From NCBI GenBank assembly GCA_020425485.1, contig JAGQRL010000201.1, positions 1 to 9,591 on the forward strand: a DNA stretch of 9,591 bases, in the 5' to 3' direction. Below the pieces are notes generated by a model that searched no databases, was not told where the DNA came from, and was given only the letters and a program-made list of their open reading frames with translations. Shown one piece after another: positions 1-5,731 of this stretch (position 1 is the first letter of the stretch; every line of letters starts with the position of its first letter). The stretch comes from Rhodospirillaceae bacterium. Lineage in GTDB: Bacteria > Pseudomonadota > Alphaproteobacteria > DSM-16000 > Inquilinaceae. Position numbers and translations under genes: made by a program.

Positions 1-516
1 CTCGGCCTGGAGGTGGCAGACAGCTACCCCGGCAAGCTCGGCCGGCCCGGCGGCACCGCCGCCCTGATCGCCGAAGCCACGCCGCAGCTTGCCGAACTGG
101 CCGGCACGTCCGCAGCCCAGATCGAAGCCCTGCCCCTGGTGCTCGCCGGCTTTTCCGGCGGCTGGCGGGCGCTGGAGTCGAGCCTCATCCATGGCGGCCT
201 GGGCCAGCGGGTGGCCGGCATCGTGGTGCTGGATGCCCTGTTCGGTGGTTTCGATACGGTGGCCGAGTGGTGCCTGGACGGGCGCGGCTGGCTGGTGGCC
301 GTTTCCGGCAGCCGCTGTGCCGACGCCATGGCCACACTGGCCGACCGGCTGAGCACCGCCGGCATCGCCCGGGCCACCGAAGTGCCGGCCCGGCTCGGCC
401 CCGGCACGGTGGCGCTGATCGACAGCGAGCACGACCACTGGGACATCCCCGGCGCCGGCCGGCCGGTGCAGGCGATCCTGTCGCGCTGGACCAGCCGGCC
501 TGCCGAACGAGGCTAA
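1..516 (+). CDS. Alpha/beta-hydrolase-fold protein, 5' end outside window
   Basis: The reading frame is open from the first base (it reads LGLEVADSYPGKLG), so the GTG at 13 is probably not the true start and the gene begins upstream of the window. About 171 codons are visible, ending in TAA. A nucleophile-elbow motif GFSGG lies at 148-162, after a hydrophobic strand (PLVLA) and before a helix, as in alpha/beta hydrolases. It is followed by a second strand with an Asp (VVLDALFGG) and near the C-terminus by SEHDHWDIPG, which could supply the catalytic His. Ser, Asp and His therefore occur in the order expected of the fold, but the substrate cannot be read. The N-terminal part, which could carry a signal peptide, is missing. 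It converges on the phage-like operon, with only 12 bp between the two stop codons. The family call is fairly sure; the reaction is unknown. Confidence 0.72.
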   Translation, partial: LGLEVADSYPGKLGRPGGTAALIAEATPQLAELAGTSAAQIEALPLVLAGFSGGWRALESSLIHGGLGQRVAGIVVLDALFGGFDTVAEWCLDGRGWLVAVSGSRCADAMATLADRLSTAGIARATEVPARLGPGTVALIDSEHDHWDIPGAGRPVQAILSRWTSRPAERG

Positions 517-528
517 GCGGACCGTCTT

Positions 529-1330
529 CTAGCCCTGGGCGTCCTCGCCGTAGAGGCGGCGGAAGCTGTCGGTCACCTTGCGCACCATGGCGGGGTCGCG
601 ATCGCGCCAGTAGCGCGGGTCGCGACCCCGCCATGGCGTGCAGGGCCGTCTCGTCCAGCGGCTCCGCGGCATCCGCACCGCCGGTGCGCATCGGCCCCGC
701 CTCGCCGCTGGTCATCATCTTGTAGAGCGCCAGCACCCCATCGAAGGAGGTCGACAGCCCGTCCACCGCCGGCTGCGGCAGGTTGCGCCGGGCCCAGGCG
801 AGCATCTGGCGCGAGACCTCCCGCCAGCGGTCGGCACCGCCGAAATAGGCCACCAGCCGCTCGATCTCGCGGTCGGCCTGGAACTCCGCGGCCAGCTCGC
901 GCACCAGCGGGATCAGCCGTTCCGCCGCCAGGTCGTAGACGAGCTGGGCCTGGTCGGACGTGAAGGAGGCTGCGTGCAGCTTGGCGTTGATCTCCGGGTC
1001 CGGCTGGAAGAGGCCGTGCGGGCAGGACACCTGGTAGCCGGCGGCGTCGCCGGGCACGCCCAGCGCGCTCTCCAGCCGGCGCCGTTCGGCCGTCGGCATG
1101 TCGGCACGCGGCGCCGGCACCATGGCCGCCAGCTTGCGTTCCAGGTCGAGGTAGGACTTCAGCAGCGCATCCACCCGCACCTCGCCGGTGCGCGGATCGC
1201 GGAACTTCTCCGGCACCACGAGCCCGGCCAGCGCGCTGGCGGACGGTGCTGCGGGGACGGCGGGGGGCACGACGGTGGTGGGCGTGGCGCCGGTGGGCGT
1301 GACGGTGGGATCGAGGATCGGCGTGGGCAT
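529..1330 (-). pseudogene. Podoviral scaffold-like (capsid assembly) gene, frameshifted near its 3' end
   Basis: The start is ATG at 1330, preceded by GGAG with an 8-nt spacing; an upstream TTG at 1351 has no such site. Residues 1-35 are Pro/Thr/Ala-rich and disordered. They are followed by VVPEKFRDPRTGEVRVDALLKSY and a charged helical body (about 50-210), a composition like phage scaffolding/capsid-assembly proteins, which sit downstream of the portal gene in T7-like phages. The frame breaks right after Met233 (codon at 634-632). Continuing unshifted runs about 350 nt further, antisense through the hydrolase gene, giving low-quality Arg/Pro-rich sequence. Moving one base restores RDPRYWRDRDPAMVRK and a sensible tail ending in LYGEDAQG and a TAG at 531-529. 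The intact protein would be about 265 aa. The break coincides with a perfect 17-bp inverted repeat. The gene may still be partly functional, because only the last ~32 residues are affected. The scaffold assignment rests on composition and position, so it is moderate; the frameshift is clear in this sequence. Confidence 0.72.
585..636. repeat. Perfect 17-bp inverted repeat at the frameshift
   Basis: The arm at 585-601 (CCATGGCGGGGTCGCGA) is the exact reverse complement of the arm at 620-636, with an 18-nt spacer. Pairing stops on both sides of the arms. The repeat lies inside coding sequence. The arm at 585-601 is in normal frame (encoding RDPAMV on the minus strand), while the other arm is the place where the scaffold-like reading frame breaks. 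There is no T-run, so it is not a typical terminator. Confidence 0.9.
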
Positions 1331-1376
1331 GGCGGGAACTCCGTTCAGCAAGGAAGGACGAGAGGTCGGGGCGGCC

Positions 1377-1622
1377 TCACCGCGGTTCGCGTCCGCGGGC
1401 GACCAGGGTTTCGATGTGGCGGACCAGCACGCGCTGGCCTTCCAGGTGGCGCAGCTCCGCTTCGCTGGCCTGGGGGCCGAGCACGCGGTCGCGGGTCAGC
1501 GCGCGCAGATGGGCGAGCACGAGCTGGCCCTCCGCCCCGCGGAAGCAGGCGGCGAAGGCAGGAGCCAGGGTTTCGGGCGTGCCCGCCTGCTCCGGCACCG
1601 GATCGTCGAAGGGATCAGGCAT
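1377..1622 (-). CDS. Bbp19-like small phage protein
   Basis: This 81-aa protein starts at ATG 1622, overlapping the end of the portal gene by 8 bp (the shared bases ATGCCTGA), which indicates translational coupling. The N-terminus is acidic and Pro-rich (MPDPFDDPVPEQ). The rest is helical: AFAACFRGAEGQLVLAHL, then a loop with RVLGP, then EAELRHLEGQRVLVRHIETL. The pattern of an aromatic plus small residues before GQxVL, then a later EGxRxLV helix, resembles the Bbp19 family found beside portal genes in podoviruses and related prophages. Its exact role in those phages is not settled. It ends 46 bp before the scaffold-like gene. The existence of the gene is well supported by frame, overlap and neighbours; the family name is from pattern recognition. 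Confidence 0.68.
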   Translation of the reverse strand: MPDPFDDPVPEQAGTPETLAPAFAACFRGAEGQLVLAHLRALTRDRVLGPQASEAELRHLEGQRVLVRHIETLVARGREPR

Positions 1623-3183
1623 CGCCCGCCTCCCCGTCCGCCGTCGGAGGCGGCAGGGTGCGCACCAGTTCGGCGGCCACGCCGAAGCGTTCGGCCAGCC
1701 AGCGCACCGCGGCCGTGCCGTCCACCACCGATGCCGCGTCGGGTCCCAGGGCACGCGCGGCTTCCAGCCAGTGCAGCGTGCTCTGCACATCGCGCTGCGC
1801 CTGGGCCTGGGCGAGCGGGCCGCGGAACTGCACCTGCAGCGTGCGGCCGTCCACCACCAGGTCGGGGATCTCGCCGCGGCGGCGCAGGATGGAAAGGCAG
1901 CGCAGCACCAGCGGCGTCAGCAGCTCCGATTGCAGCCGGCCATAGGTGGCACCCAGCAGGCGGGCCATCTGGGCGGAGCGTTCCAGCACCTCCGTCGCCG
2001 TCATCCTGGGCGCGTTCACCTGGGCCAGCTGGTCGGCCAGCAGGGCATGGCGGATGCGCCCGCGCAGATCGTCCAGCACGAGCTGGGAGACATCGAAGTT
2101 GCCCGGCGCCTCCAAGGGCTTGAGGCCGGACGAGCCCACCGCCTTGGGGATGATGGCGCCCGGCACCAGGCGCACGGTGGCGGGGTTGAGCACGCCGTCG
2201 TCGTCGGCCTGCCAGATGCCGGTGACGGCGATGGAGGCGTTCTTCAGCACCAGCTCCACCACCCGGTTGGCGGTGCGGATATCGGGCAGCGCCTTCATCA
2301 CCGGCGAACGGCCGTACACCTCCCCCGGCGCCTTCATCCAGCGGAAGCTGACGAAGGGGCTTTCGGCCAGGCGCGCCTGGCCCAGGAGCAGCGGTTCGCC
2401 CTCCCCCTCCCCTTCGCCGGGCAGGATCAGCACATAACGGTAGCCACCGCCGGCGGCCGTTGGCACCGGCTCCACCGCTTCCACCAGGGCCACCCGGCCG
2501 GGGGCATCGGGGGCCGCCTCTGCCCCGCTGGCGCCGGCCAGCAGGCCGGGGAAGCGGTCCTCGGCTTCCGCCCTGGTCAGCTCGATGCGGCGATAGGCGA
2601 TGTCGAGGCGGCCGCGCGGGCCTTCATCCAGCACCGTCTGGGCCAGCGGCACGGCGGCGAAGCGCAGGGCCGACACCTCGCCCGGCGGCGCTTCTTCCAC
2701 CAGCAGGGTGGCTGTACCACCCACCACCAGATCCAGGAAGCACTGGTGGATTTCCACGGCGAAGTTGGAGCGGTCGATATGGGCGTGCAGGGTCGCCGTC
2801 ATCCGCTCGGTCTCCGCGGCCAGCAGCGCGCGGGCCTCCGCCCGGTCGGTGGCGGCGTAGTCCGTGCCGGGCACCAGGCCGACCCAGCGCGACCACGGCG
2901 GCGTGAGCTGGGCCAGCAGGCTGGCGGCGAGCTGGTCCACGGCATCCGGTGCGGTGCCGTCGAATACCCGGTCGCCGCGGCGGTCGCCGGCATGGTCGCC
3001 GCCCTCCAGCTCCGAGCGGTAGGGCAGCACCAGGGCGTAACAGTCGCGCCACAGGCTGCGCCAGCGTTCGCGCCGGCTGCGGCTGCGGGCATAGCGGGCG
3101 AGCACGGCGGCGGCATCGACATTGGTATCGACGGCGGCGCGGCGCGGCCCTGGTGAGGCGGACCCCGGAGAGGCAATGGCCAT
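1615..3183 (-). CDS. Podovirus-type head-to-tail connector (portal) protein
   Basis: This 522-aa protein is close to the ~536 aa of T7 gp8. Portal proteins form the dodecameric ring at one capsid vertex, through which DNA is packaged and to which the tail attaches. Family features are visible: an N-terminal helical part with RWRSLWRDCYALVLPYRSE (41-59); FDGTAPDAVDQLAASL (74-89) and LTPPWSRWVGL (93-103); the conserved stretch with VSFRWMKAPGEVYGRSP (278-294), then ALPDIRTAN (298-306); and a C-terminal MTATEVLERSAQMARLLG (394-411) followed by RLQSELLTPLVLR (416-428), typical of the crown/stem region of this family. ATG 3183 is preceded by GGGGA and lies 3 bp after the stop codon of the 75-aa gene. 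Residues 257-263 are a short Gly-Glu repeat (GEGEGEG). No stop or frameshift is visible, so the gene looks intact although capsid and terminase partners are absent from the window. Confidence 0.9.
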   Translation of the reverse strand: MAIASPGSASPGPRRAAVDTNVDAAAVLARYARSRSRRERWRSLWRDCYALVLPYRSELEGGDHAGDRRGDRVFDGTAPDAVDQLAASLLAQLTPPWSRWVGLVPGTDYAATDRAEARALLAAETERMTATLHAHIDRSNFAVEIHQCFLDLVVGGTATLLVEEAPPGEVSALRFAAVPLAQTVLDEGPRGRLDIAYRRIELTRAEAEDRFPGLLAGASGAEAAPDAPGRVALVEAVEPVPTAAGGGYRYVLILPGEGEGEGEPLLLGQARLAESPFVSFRWMKAPGEVYGRSPVMKALPDIRTANRVVELVLKNASIAVTGIWQADDDGVLNPATVRLVPGAIIPKAVGSSGLKPLEAPGNFDVSQLVLDDLRGRIRHALLADQLAQVNAPRMTATEVLERSAQMARLLGATYGRLQSELLTPLVLRCLSILRRRGEIPDLVVDGRTLQVQFRGPLAQAQAQRDVQSTLHWLEAARALGPDAASVVDGTAAVRWLAERFGVAAELVRTLPPPTADGEAGDA

Positions 3184-3186
3184 GGC

Positions 3187-3414
3187 CTATTCCCCCAGCA
3201 GCGTCTTGCGCCGCGGCAGGTCGGGGCGTTCCAGCAGCACGCCGCGCCAACTGGTGAACACGGTGCCGGAGCGGCCGCGCGACCGGCGTTCCTGGGCCGC
3301 CTCGCGGGCTTCGCGCTCCTCCTCTTCCGGATCGACCTCGGCCACCGGTTCGGGATCGGGCAGCGTGGCGACGGGCTGGGGCGACGGCGAGGGAGAGCTG
3401 AAAAGGGCGCCCAT
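3187..3414 (-). CDS. 75-aa conserved phage-cluster protein ending in RKTLLGE
   Basis: The start is ATG 3414 with GGAGG and a 7-nt spacing, a strong ribosome site. The protein opens MGALFSSPSPSP, has a disordered Pro/Glu-rich stretch with a highly acidic run (about 25-41), a basic patch RRSRGRSG (43-50), and ends TVFTSWRGVLLERPDLPRRKTLLGE. A short protein with a MGxLFSSP-type start and an RKTLLG-type end next to the portal gene is a recurring arrangement in podovirus-like clusters; I know no assigned function. The stop codon is 3 bp before the portal ATG, so the two genes are very likely co-translated. It is intact and short, and its reality rests on the ribosome site, the spacing and the recognisable ends. 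Confidence 0.72.
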   Translation of the reverse strand: MGALFSSPSPSPQPVATLPDPEPVAEVDPEEEEREAREAAQERRSRGRSGTVFTSWRGVLLERPDLPRRKTLLGE

Positions 3415-3449
3415 GGCGGGACCTCCGGACAAGATGGCGGGAAGCGGGT

Positions 3450-3878
3450 TCAGGGTCGGCCGGCGGCCGGCGCTGCGGCATCGCGCGCCAGGCGGCGGAA
3501 AAGCTGGAAGGGCGTGAGCACCCAGCGGTCGCTGATACCCAGTGCGCGCTTCACCACCTCCACGCAGGTGAGCGGCGCCAGCAGCAGCGGCCGGGCCGGC
3601 GGCGGGCCGATGCGCGCCGGCAGCACGGTGAGGCCGCGTTCGCGGTACCAGCCGGGCAGGTCGAAGCTGGCTGGCACCGGCTGGACCGCCACCTCCAGCA
3701 CCGTCAACAGGGGATCGAGCGTGATCCAGTGCTGCCCGTCGCAGAGCACCAGGAAGCAATGCCGGAAGCCGGGCCGCAGCAGCCGCAGCCACCACAGGTC
3801 GGCCTTGCCGCTGAAGGCGACATGGGCGGTGGGGCGCGGCGCATCGGCCTCCGCCGGATGGGGCGTGTCGGCGGTCAT
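3450..3878 (-). CDS. 142-aa phage-cluster protein, possible permuted papain-like fold
   Basis: ATG 3878 overlaps the stop of the upstream gene by 4 bp (ATGA), so start and coupling are well defined. After a Pro-rich N-terminus (1-20) come a hydrophobic strand region GFRHCFLVLCDGQHWITLDP (37-56), a short region LEVAVQPVPASFDL (61-74), and a helix-like TCVEVVKRALGI (104-115), followed by LTPFQLFRRL (121-130). His40, His50 and Cys105 are ordered and spaced as in permuted papain-like folds (LRAT/YiiX type), where His residues on strands precede a Cys at the start of a helix. That is a structural guess; similar proteins in podovirus-like clusters carry no known function. It lies in one operon with the portal gene. 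The gene call is secure; the fold is tentative. Confidence 0.72.
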   Translation of the reverse strand: MTADTPHPAEADAPRPTAHVAFSGKADLWWLRLLRPGFRHCFLVLCDGQHWITLDPLLTVLEVAVQPVPASFDLPGWYRERGLTVLPARIGPPPARPLLLAPLTCVEVVKRALGISDRWVLTPFQLFRRLARDAAAPAAGRP

Positions 3879-4252
3879 GCCACCAGCCCCTTCAGGCGCA
3901 GCGCCCCGTCCAGCCGTTCCATGGCTTCCGCCCACAGCCGGCTGGCGCGGTATTCGGCCGGGCGGCGGGGGCTGGGCGGCATGTCGCGGCGGCCGTAGTG
4001 GCCGAGCACCGCCAGGTGCTCGCGGTCGAGCCGGCGGGCGCGGTAGAGGCGGTCGACCACGCGCAGGATGTCCACCGGCTCGCACGGCCGCGGCCGGTCG
4101 GACCGGCCGGCGCGGAACCGGGCACCGTCCAGCCAGGCCCGCCGCCAGCGCATCAGCCAGAACCACGCCTCTTCCGCCGTGGCGAAGGGCTGGCCCTCGA
4201 TCCGCTCATCGGTCGGTGAGGCCGTGGTGGGCAGTTCCCCATCTCTCGGCAT
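3875..4252 (-). CDS. Conserved hypothetical protein, first gene of the phage-like operon
   Basis: The protein is 125 aa from ATG 4252, which has GGAGGGG about 9 nt upstream. An in-frame ATG at 4261 sits directly against that purine run, and a GTG at 4306 lacks support. It has a Trp/Arg-rich segment, ATAEEAWFWLMRWRRAW (24-40), then RPRPCEPVDILRVVDRLYRARRLDREHL (53-80), HYGRRDMPP (85-93), and a last helix LWAEAMERLDGALRLKGLV. The central helices could form a small DNA-binding unit, but no standard HTH is clear and I know no assigned function. This type of protein recurs ahead of portal genes in alphaproteobacterial phage-like clusters, as far as I recall. It ends in a 4-bp ATGA overlap with the next gene. 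Being first in the operon and divergent from the repressor, it marks where the operon promoter should lie. Confidence 0.7.
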   Translation of the reverse strand: MPRDGELPTTASPTDERIEGQPFATAEEAWFWLMRWRRAWLDGARFRAGRSDRPRPCEPVDILRVVDRLYRARRLDREHLAVLGHYGRRDMPPSPRRPAEYRASRLWAEAMERLDGALRLKGLVA

Positions 4253-4390
4253 GGTGCGCATCCCCTCCGCAGGCGGCCGCCCGAACGGGACGGCAAGACG
4301 GGCCACACGGTATGGGCATATTATCCTATGTCAAACGAAAAGGATCATTTTCCTACGGACGTATTCAGGGAAGTGTGAGAAAGTGTTCCC
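4253..4390. promoter_or_regulatory. Divergent control region between phage-like operon and S24 repressor
   Basis: This 138-bp gap separates the two divergent transcription units and holds the most AT-rich stretch of the neighbourhood (about 4310-4390). Just before the repressor start, AAGTGT occurs twice, at 4371-4376 and 4381-4386, exactly 10 bp (one helical turn) apart. Inverted GGGAA/TTCCC arms lie at 4368-4372 and 4386-4390, ending at the ATG. On the minus strand a perfect TTGACA lies at 4334-4329 and a GATAAT at 4325-4320, but they are too close to act as one promoter. The region must contain both promoters and probably the repressor operator; the exact sites are not proven. Confidence 0.45.
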
Positions 4391-5020
4391 ATGCTGGAGC
4401 ATGCGGATATCTGGTTGGCGGTCGATCGCCTCGCGCATCGCCAGGGGCTGTCCGCCTCCGGCTTGGCGCGGCGTGCCGGCCTCGATCCGACGACTTTCAA
4501 CCCATCAAAGCGGCGCACCGCCCAGGGCAAGCTGCGCTGGCCGTCGACGGAGAGCATCTCCAAGATTCTCATGGCCACCGGCTGCACGCTGGCCGATTTC
4601 GTCGCCCTGATCGGCGCGGTGCCGGACCGGCGTTCGCGCCACGTGCCGATCATCGGCTACGCCCAGGCCGGCACCGAAGGCTTCTTCGACGATGCCGGCT
4701 ATCCCCTGGGTACCGGGTGGGACGAGGTGGTGTTCCCGGACATCGGCGATCCCAACGCCTATGCGCTGGAGATCACGGGGGACAGCATGGAGCCGGTGTA
4801 CCGCGCCGGCGACACCATCGTGGTCTCGCCCCAGTCCGGCGTGCGCCGCGGCGACCGCGTGGTGGCCAAGACATTGTCCGGCGAAGTGATGGTGAAGGAA
4901 CTGGCGCGCCGCTCCGCCCGCCGTGTGGAACTGCGCTCCTTCAACCCTGAGTACGCCGATGTGGTGCTGGCGCCGGAAGACATCCAGTGGATGGCGCGCG
5001 TGGTGTGGGCCAGCCAGTAG
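4391..5020 (+). CDS. LexA/CI-like repressor: HTH plus S24 self-cleaving peptidase domain
   Basis: The protein is 209 aa. Residues 1-75 are a DNA-binding domain with an HTH-like core (LSASGLARRAGLDPTTFNPSKR, about 20-41). Residues 85-209 are an S24 peptidase domain: a cleavage-type Ala-Gly in YAQAGTEGFF (Ala93-Gly94), the nucleophile in ITGDSMEPVY (Ser132), and a downstream Lys in VMVKEL (Lys169) matching the LexA Ser/Lys dyad. Such proteins repress phage or stress genes until RecA-stimulated self-cleavage removes them. This subtype also occurs in alphaproteobacteria apart from complete prophages, so it is not by itself proof of an active phage. ATG 4391 has only a weak purine-rich GAGAAAG upstream. 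It is divergent from the portal operon, and repeats in its leader suggest autoregulation. The gene looks intact. Family confidence is high; the target genes are inferred from position. Confidence 0.9.
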   Translation: MLEHADIWLAVDRLAHRQGLSASGLARRAGLDPTTFNPSKRRTAQGKLRWPSTESISKILMATGCTLADFVALIGAVPDRRSRHVPIIGYAQAGTEGFFDDAGYPLGTGWDEVVFPDIGDPNAYALEITGDSMEPVYRAGDTIVVSPQSGVRRGDRVVAKTLSGEVMVKELARRSARRVELRSFNPEYADVVLAPEDIQWMARVVWASQ

Positions 5021-5033
5021 GCAAACGTGCCGC

Positions 5034-5062
5034 TTGCGTACCTATGAACAAATTCCTATAAC
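5034..5062 (+). promoter_or_regulatory. Predicted sigma-70-type promoter for the 104-aa gene
   Basis: TTGCGT (5034-5039) and TATAAC (5057-5062) are separated by 17 bp, inside an AT-rich island that begins 14 bp after the repressor stop codon. Transcription would start near 5068-5070, leaving a leader of about 55 nt before ATG 5124. The small gene would thus be expressed independently of the repressor. This is a sequence match only. Confidence 0.5.
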
Positions 5063-5123
5063 TAGGCTGATGATCGGATCGCCACCCGCTGCCCGGGCGG
5101 CCCGCATACAGGAGCCTGCGCCC

Positions 5124-5438
5124 ATGCCCGTCTGGCTCGGCAAGACGCGCAACGACGAAGCCCGCTACGACGGCGCGGTACCGGCGGCCGGGCCGGCCTG
5201 CCGGCGGATGCGCGAGCGGGCGGCCCTGCTGGGGATCGAGCGGCTGGCGGCGGCCGCCGCAAGCCGCGTCCGCAAAGCCCGGCAGGTGGGGGACATGGCG
5301 GCGGCGGACCGCAACGCCCATGACCTCGCGGCCCTGCGCGGCGCTGCCCATGCACGAACCGCGACTCGCAGCCGCCGCCCGGCAGTGTCCGACTCGGTGT
5401 CTACGCTGGCCGAGCTTGAGAGCGGATCGCCGCCCTAG
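5124..5438 (+). CDS. 104-aa Ala/Arg-rich hypothetical protein
   Basis: I do not recognise this protein. ATG 5124 is preceded by AGGAG with 9-nt spacing, and a promoter-like pair lies 60-90 bp upstream, so the start is well supported although an open frame extends further 5'. The N-terminus is MPVWLGKTRNDEARYDG. Residues about 26-80 are a long, Ala- and Arg-rich region likely to be helical (RRMRERAALLGIERL, then SRVRKARQVGDMAAADR). The tail is Ser/Pro-rich and unstructured. There is no signal peptide or membrane segment. The basic helical character would suit a nucleic-acid-binding or DNA-associated role, but this is a guess. It follows the S24 repressor on the same strand and its TAG stop overlaps the stop of the convergent lipoprotein gene. 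Confidence 0.5.
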   Translation: MPVWLGKTRNDEARYDGAVPAAGPACRRMRERAALLGIERLAAAAASRVRKARQVGDMAAADRNAHDLAALRGAAHARTATRSRRPAVSDSVSTLAELESGSPP

Positions 5439-5605
5439 TTGCAGATCGCCCGATCGGTCTCGCTGGGGCCGCATTCCACGGCGGCCGGATCGAATTGCAC
5501 GCCCACTGTCGGCCGGGAAATGATGTCGGGGGAGAAGTCGGTGTCCGTGCAGCCGACCAGCGCCAGCATCGCCAAGGCGGCGGCCACGACCAATCGCACC
5601 TTCAT
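5435..5605 (-). CDS. Small lipoprotein (56 aa)
   Basis: ATG 5605 has AAGGA with 7-nt spacing. The protein opens MKVRLVVAAALAMLALVGC: two basic residues, a hydrophobic stretch and a lipobox LVGC with Cys19, so it should be lipidated and cut by signal peptidase II. The mature part is only 38 residues, acidic, and contains Cys45 and Cys55, which could form a disulfide in the periplasm. Asp20 is not at +2 (Thr20 follows the Cys), so an inner-membrane retention signal is not seen and outer-membrane sorting is possible. No function is known to me. It converges on the 104-aa gene, the two stop codons sharing one CTAG. It may be transcribed alone: the transporter gene lies upstream on the same strand, with 126 bp between. 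Confidence 0.75.
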   Translation of the reverse strand: MKVRLVVAAALAMLALVGCTDTDFSPDIISRPTVGVQFDPAAVECGPSETDRAICN

Positions 5606-5731
5606 CTGCAATTCCTTTCCCACAGGCGGGCGGCCATGCGGAGGATTCCGGACGTCCGTCCTTTCACCATATGCTGGCGCGCAAACCGCCGCAATCAAGT
5701 GGCCGGCGCGGCTGAATGTCGGCCCCTGCCC

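Noticed and set aside
185..584. Unshifted continuation of the scaffold-like frame into the hydrolase gene
   Set aside because: After the inverted repeat this frame gives Arg/Pro-rich sequence antisense to a clear alpha/beta-hydrolase frame, while the shifted frame ends neatly at 529 with a sensible tail.
585..640. Programmed ribosomal frameshift in the scaffold-like gene
   Set aside because: No slippery heptamer is seen at the break. The shift needed is explained better by the perfect inverted-repeat copy. An RNA hairpin is present, so this is disfavoured rather than excluded.
1188..3156. Long plus-strand open frames across the portal region
   Set aside because: They are antisense to the recognisable portal, Bbp19-like and scaffold-like genes, have low-complexity His/Gln/Arg/Gly-rich products and no supported ribosome site.
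4320..4334. TTGACA plus GATAAT on the minus strand as one promoter
   Set aside because: Only 3 bp separate the two hexamers, so they cannot form a sigma-70 promoter together; kept only as part of the control region.
4941..5474. Minus-strand open frame opposite the 104-aa gene
   Set aside because: It overlaps the end of the repressor and both small genes antisense, and lacks a convincing start site. The plus-strand frame has promoter and Shine-Dalgarno support.
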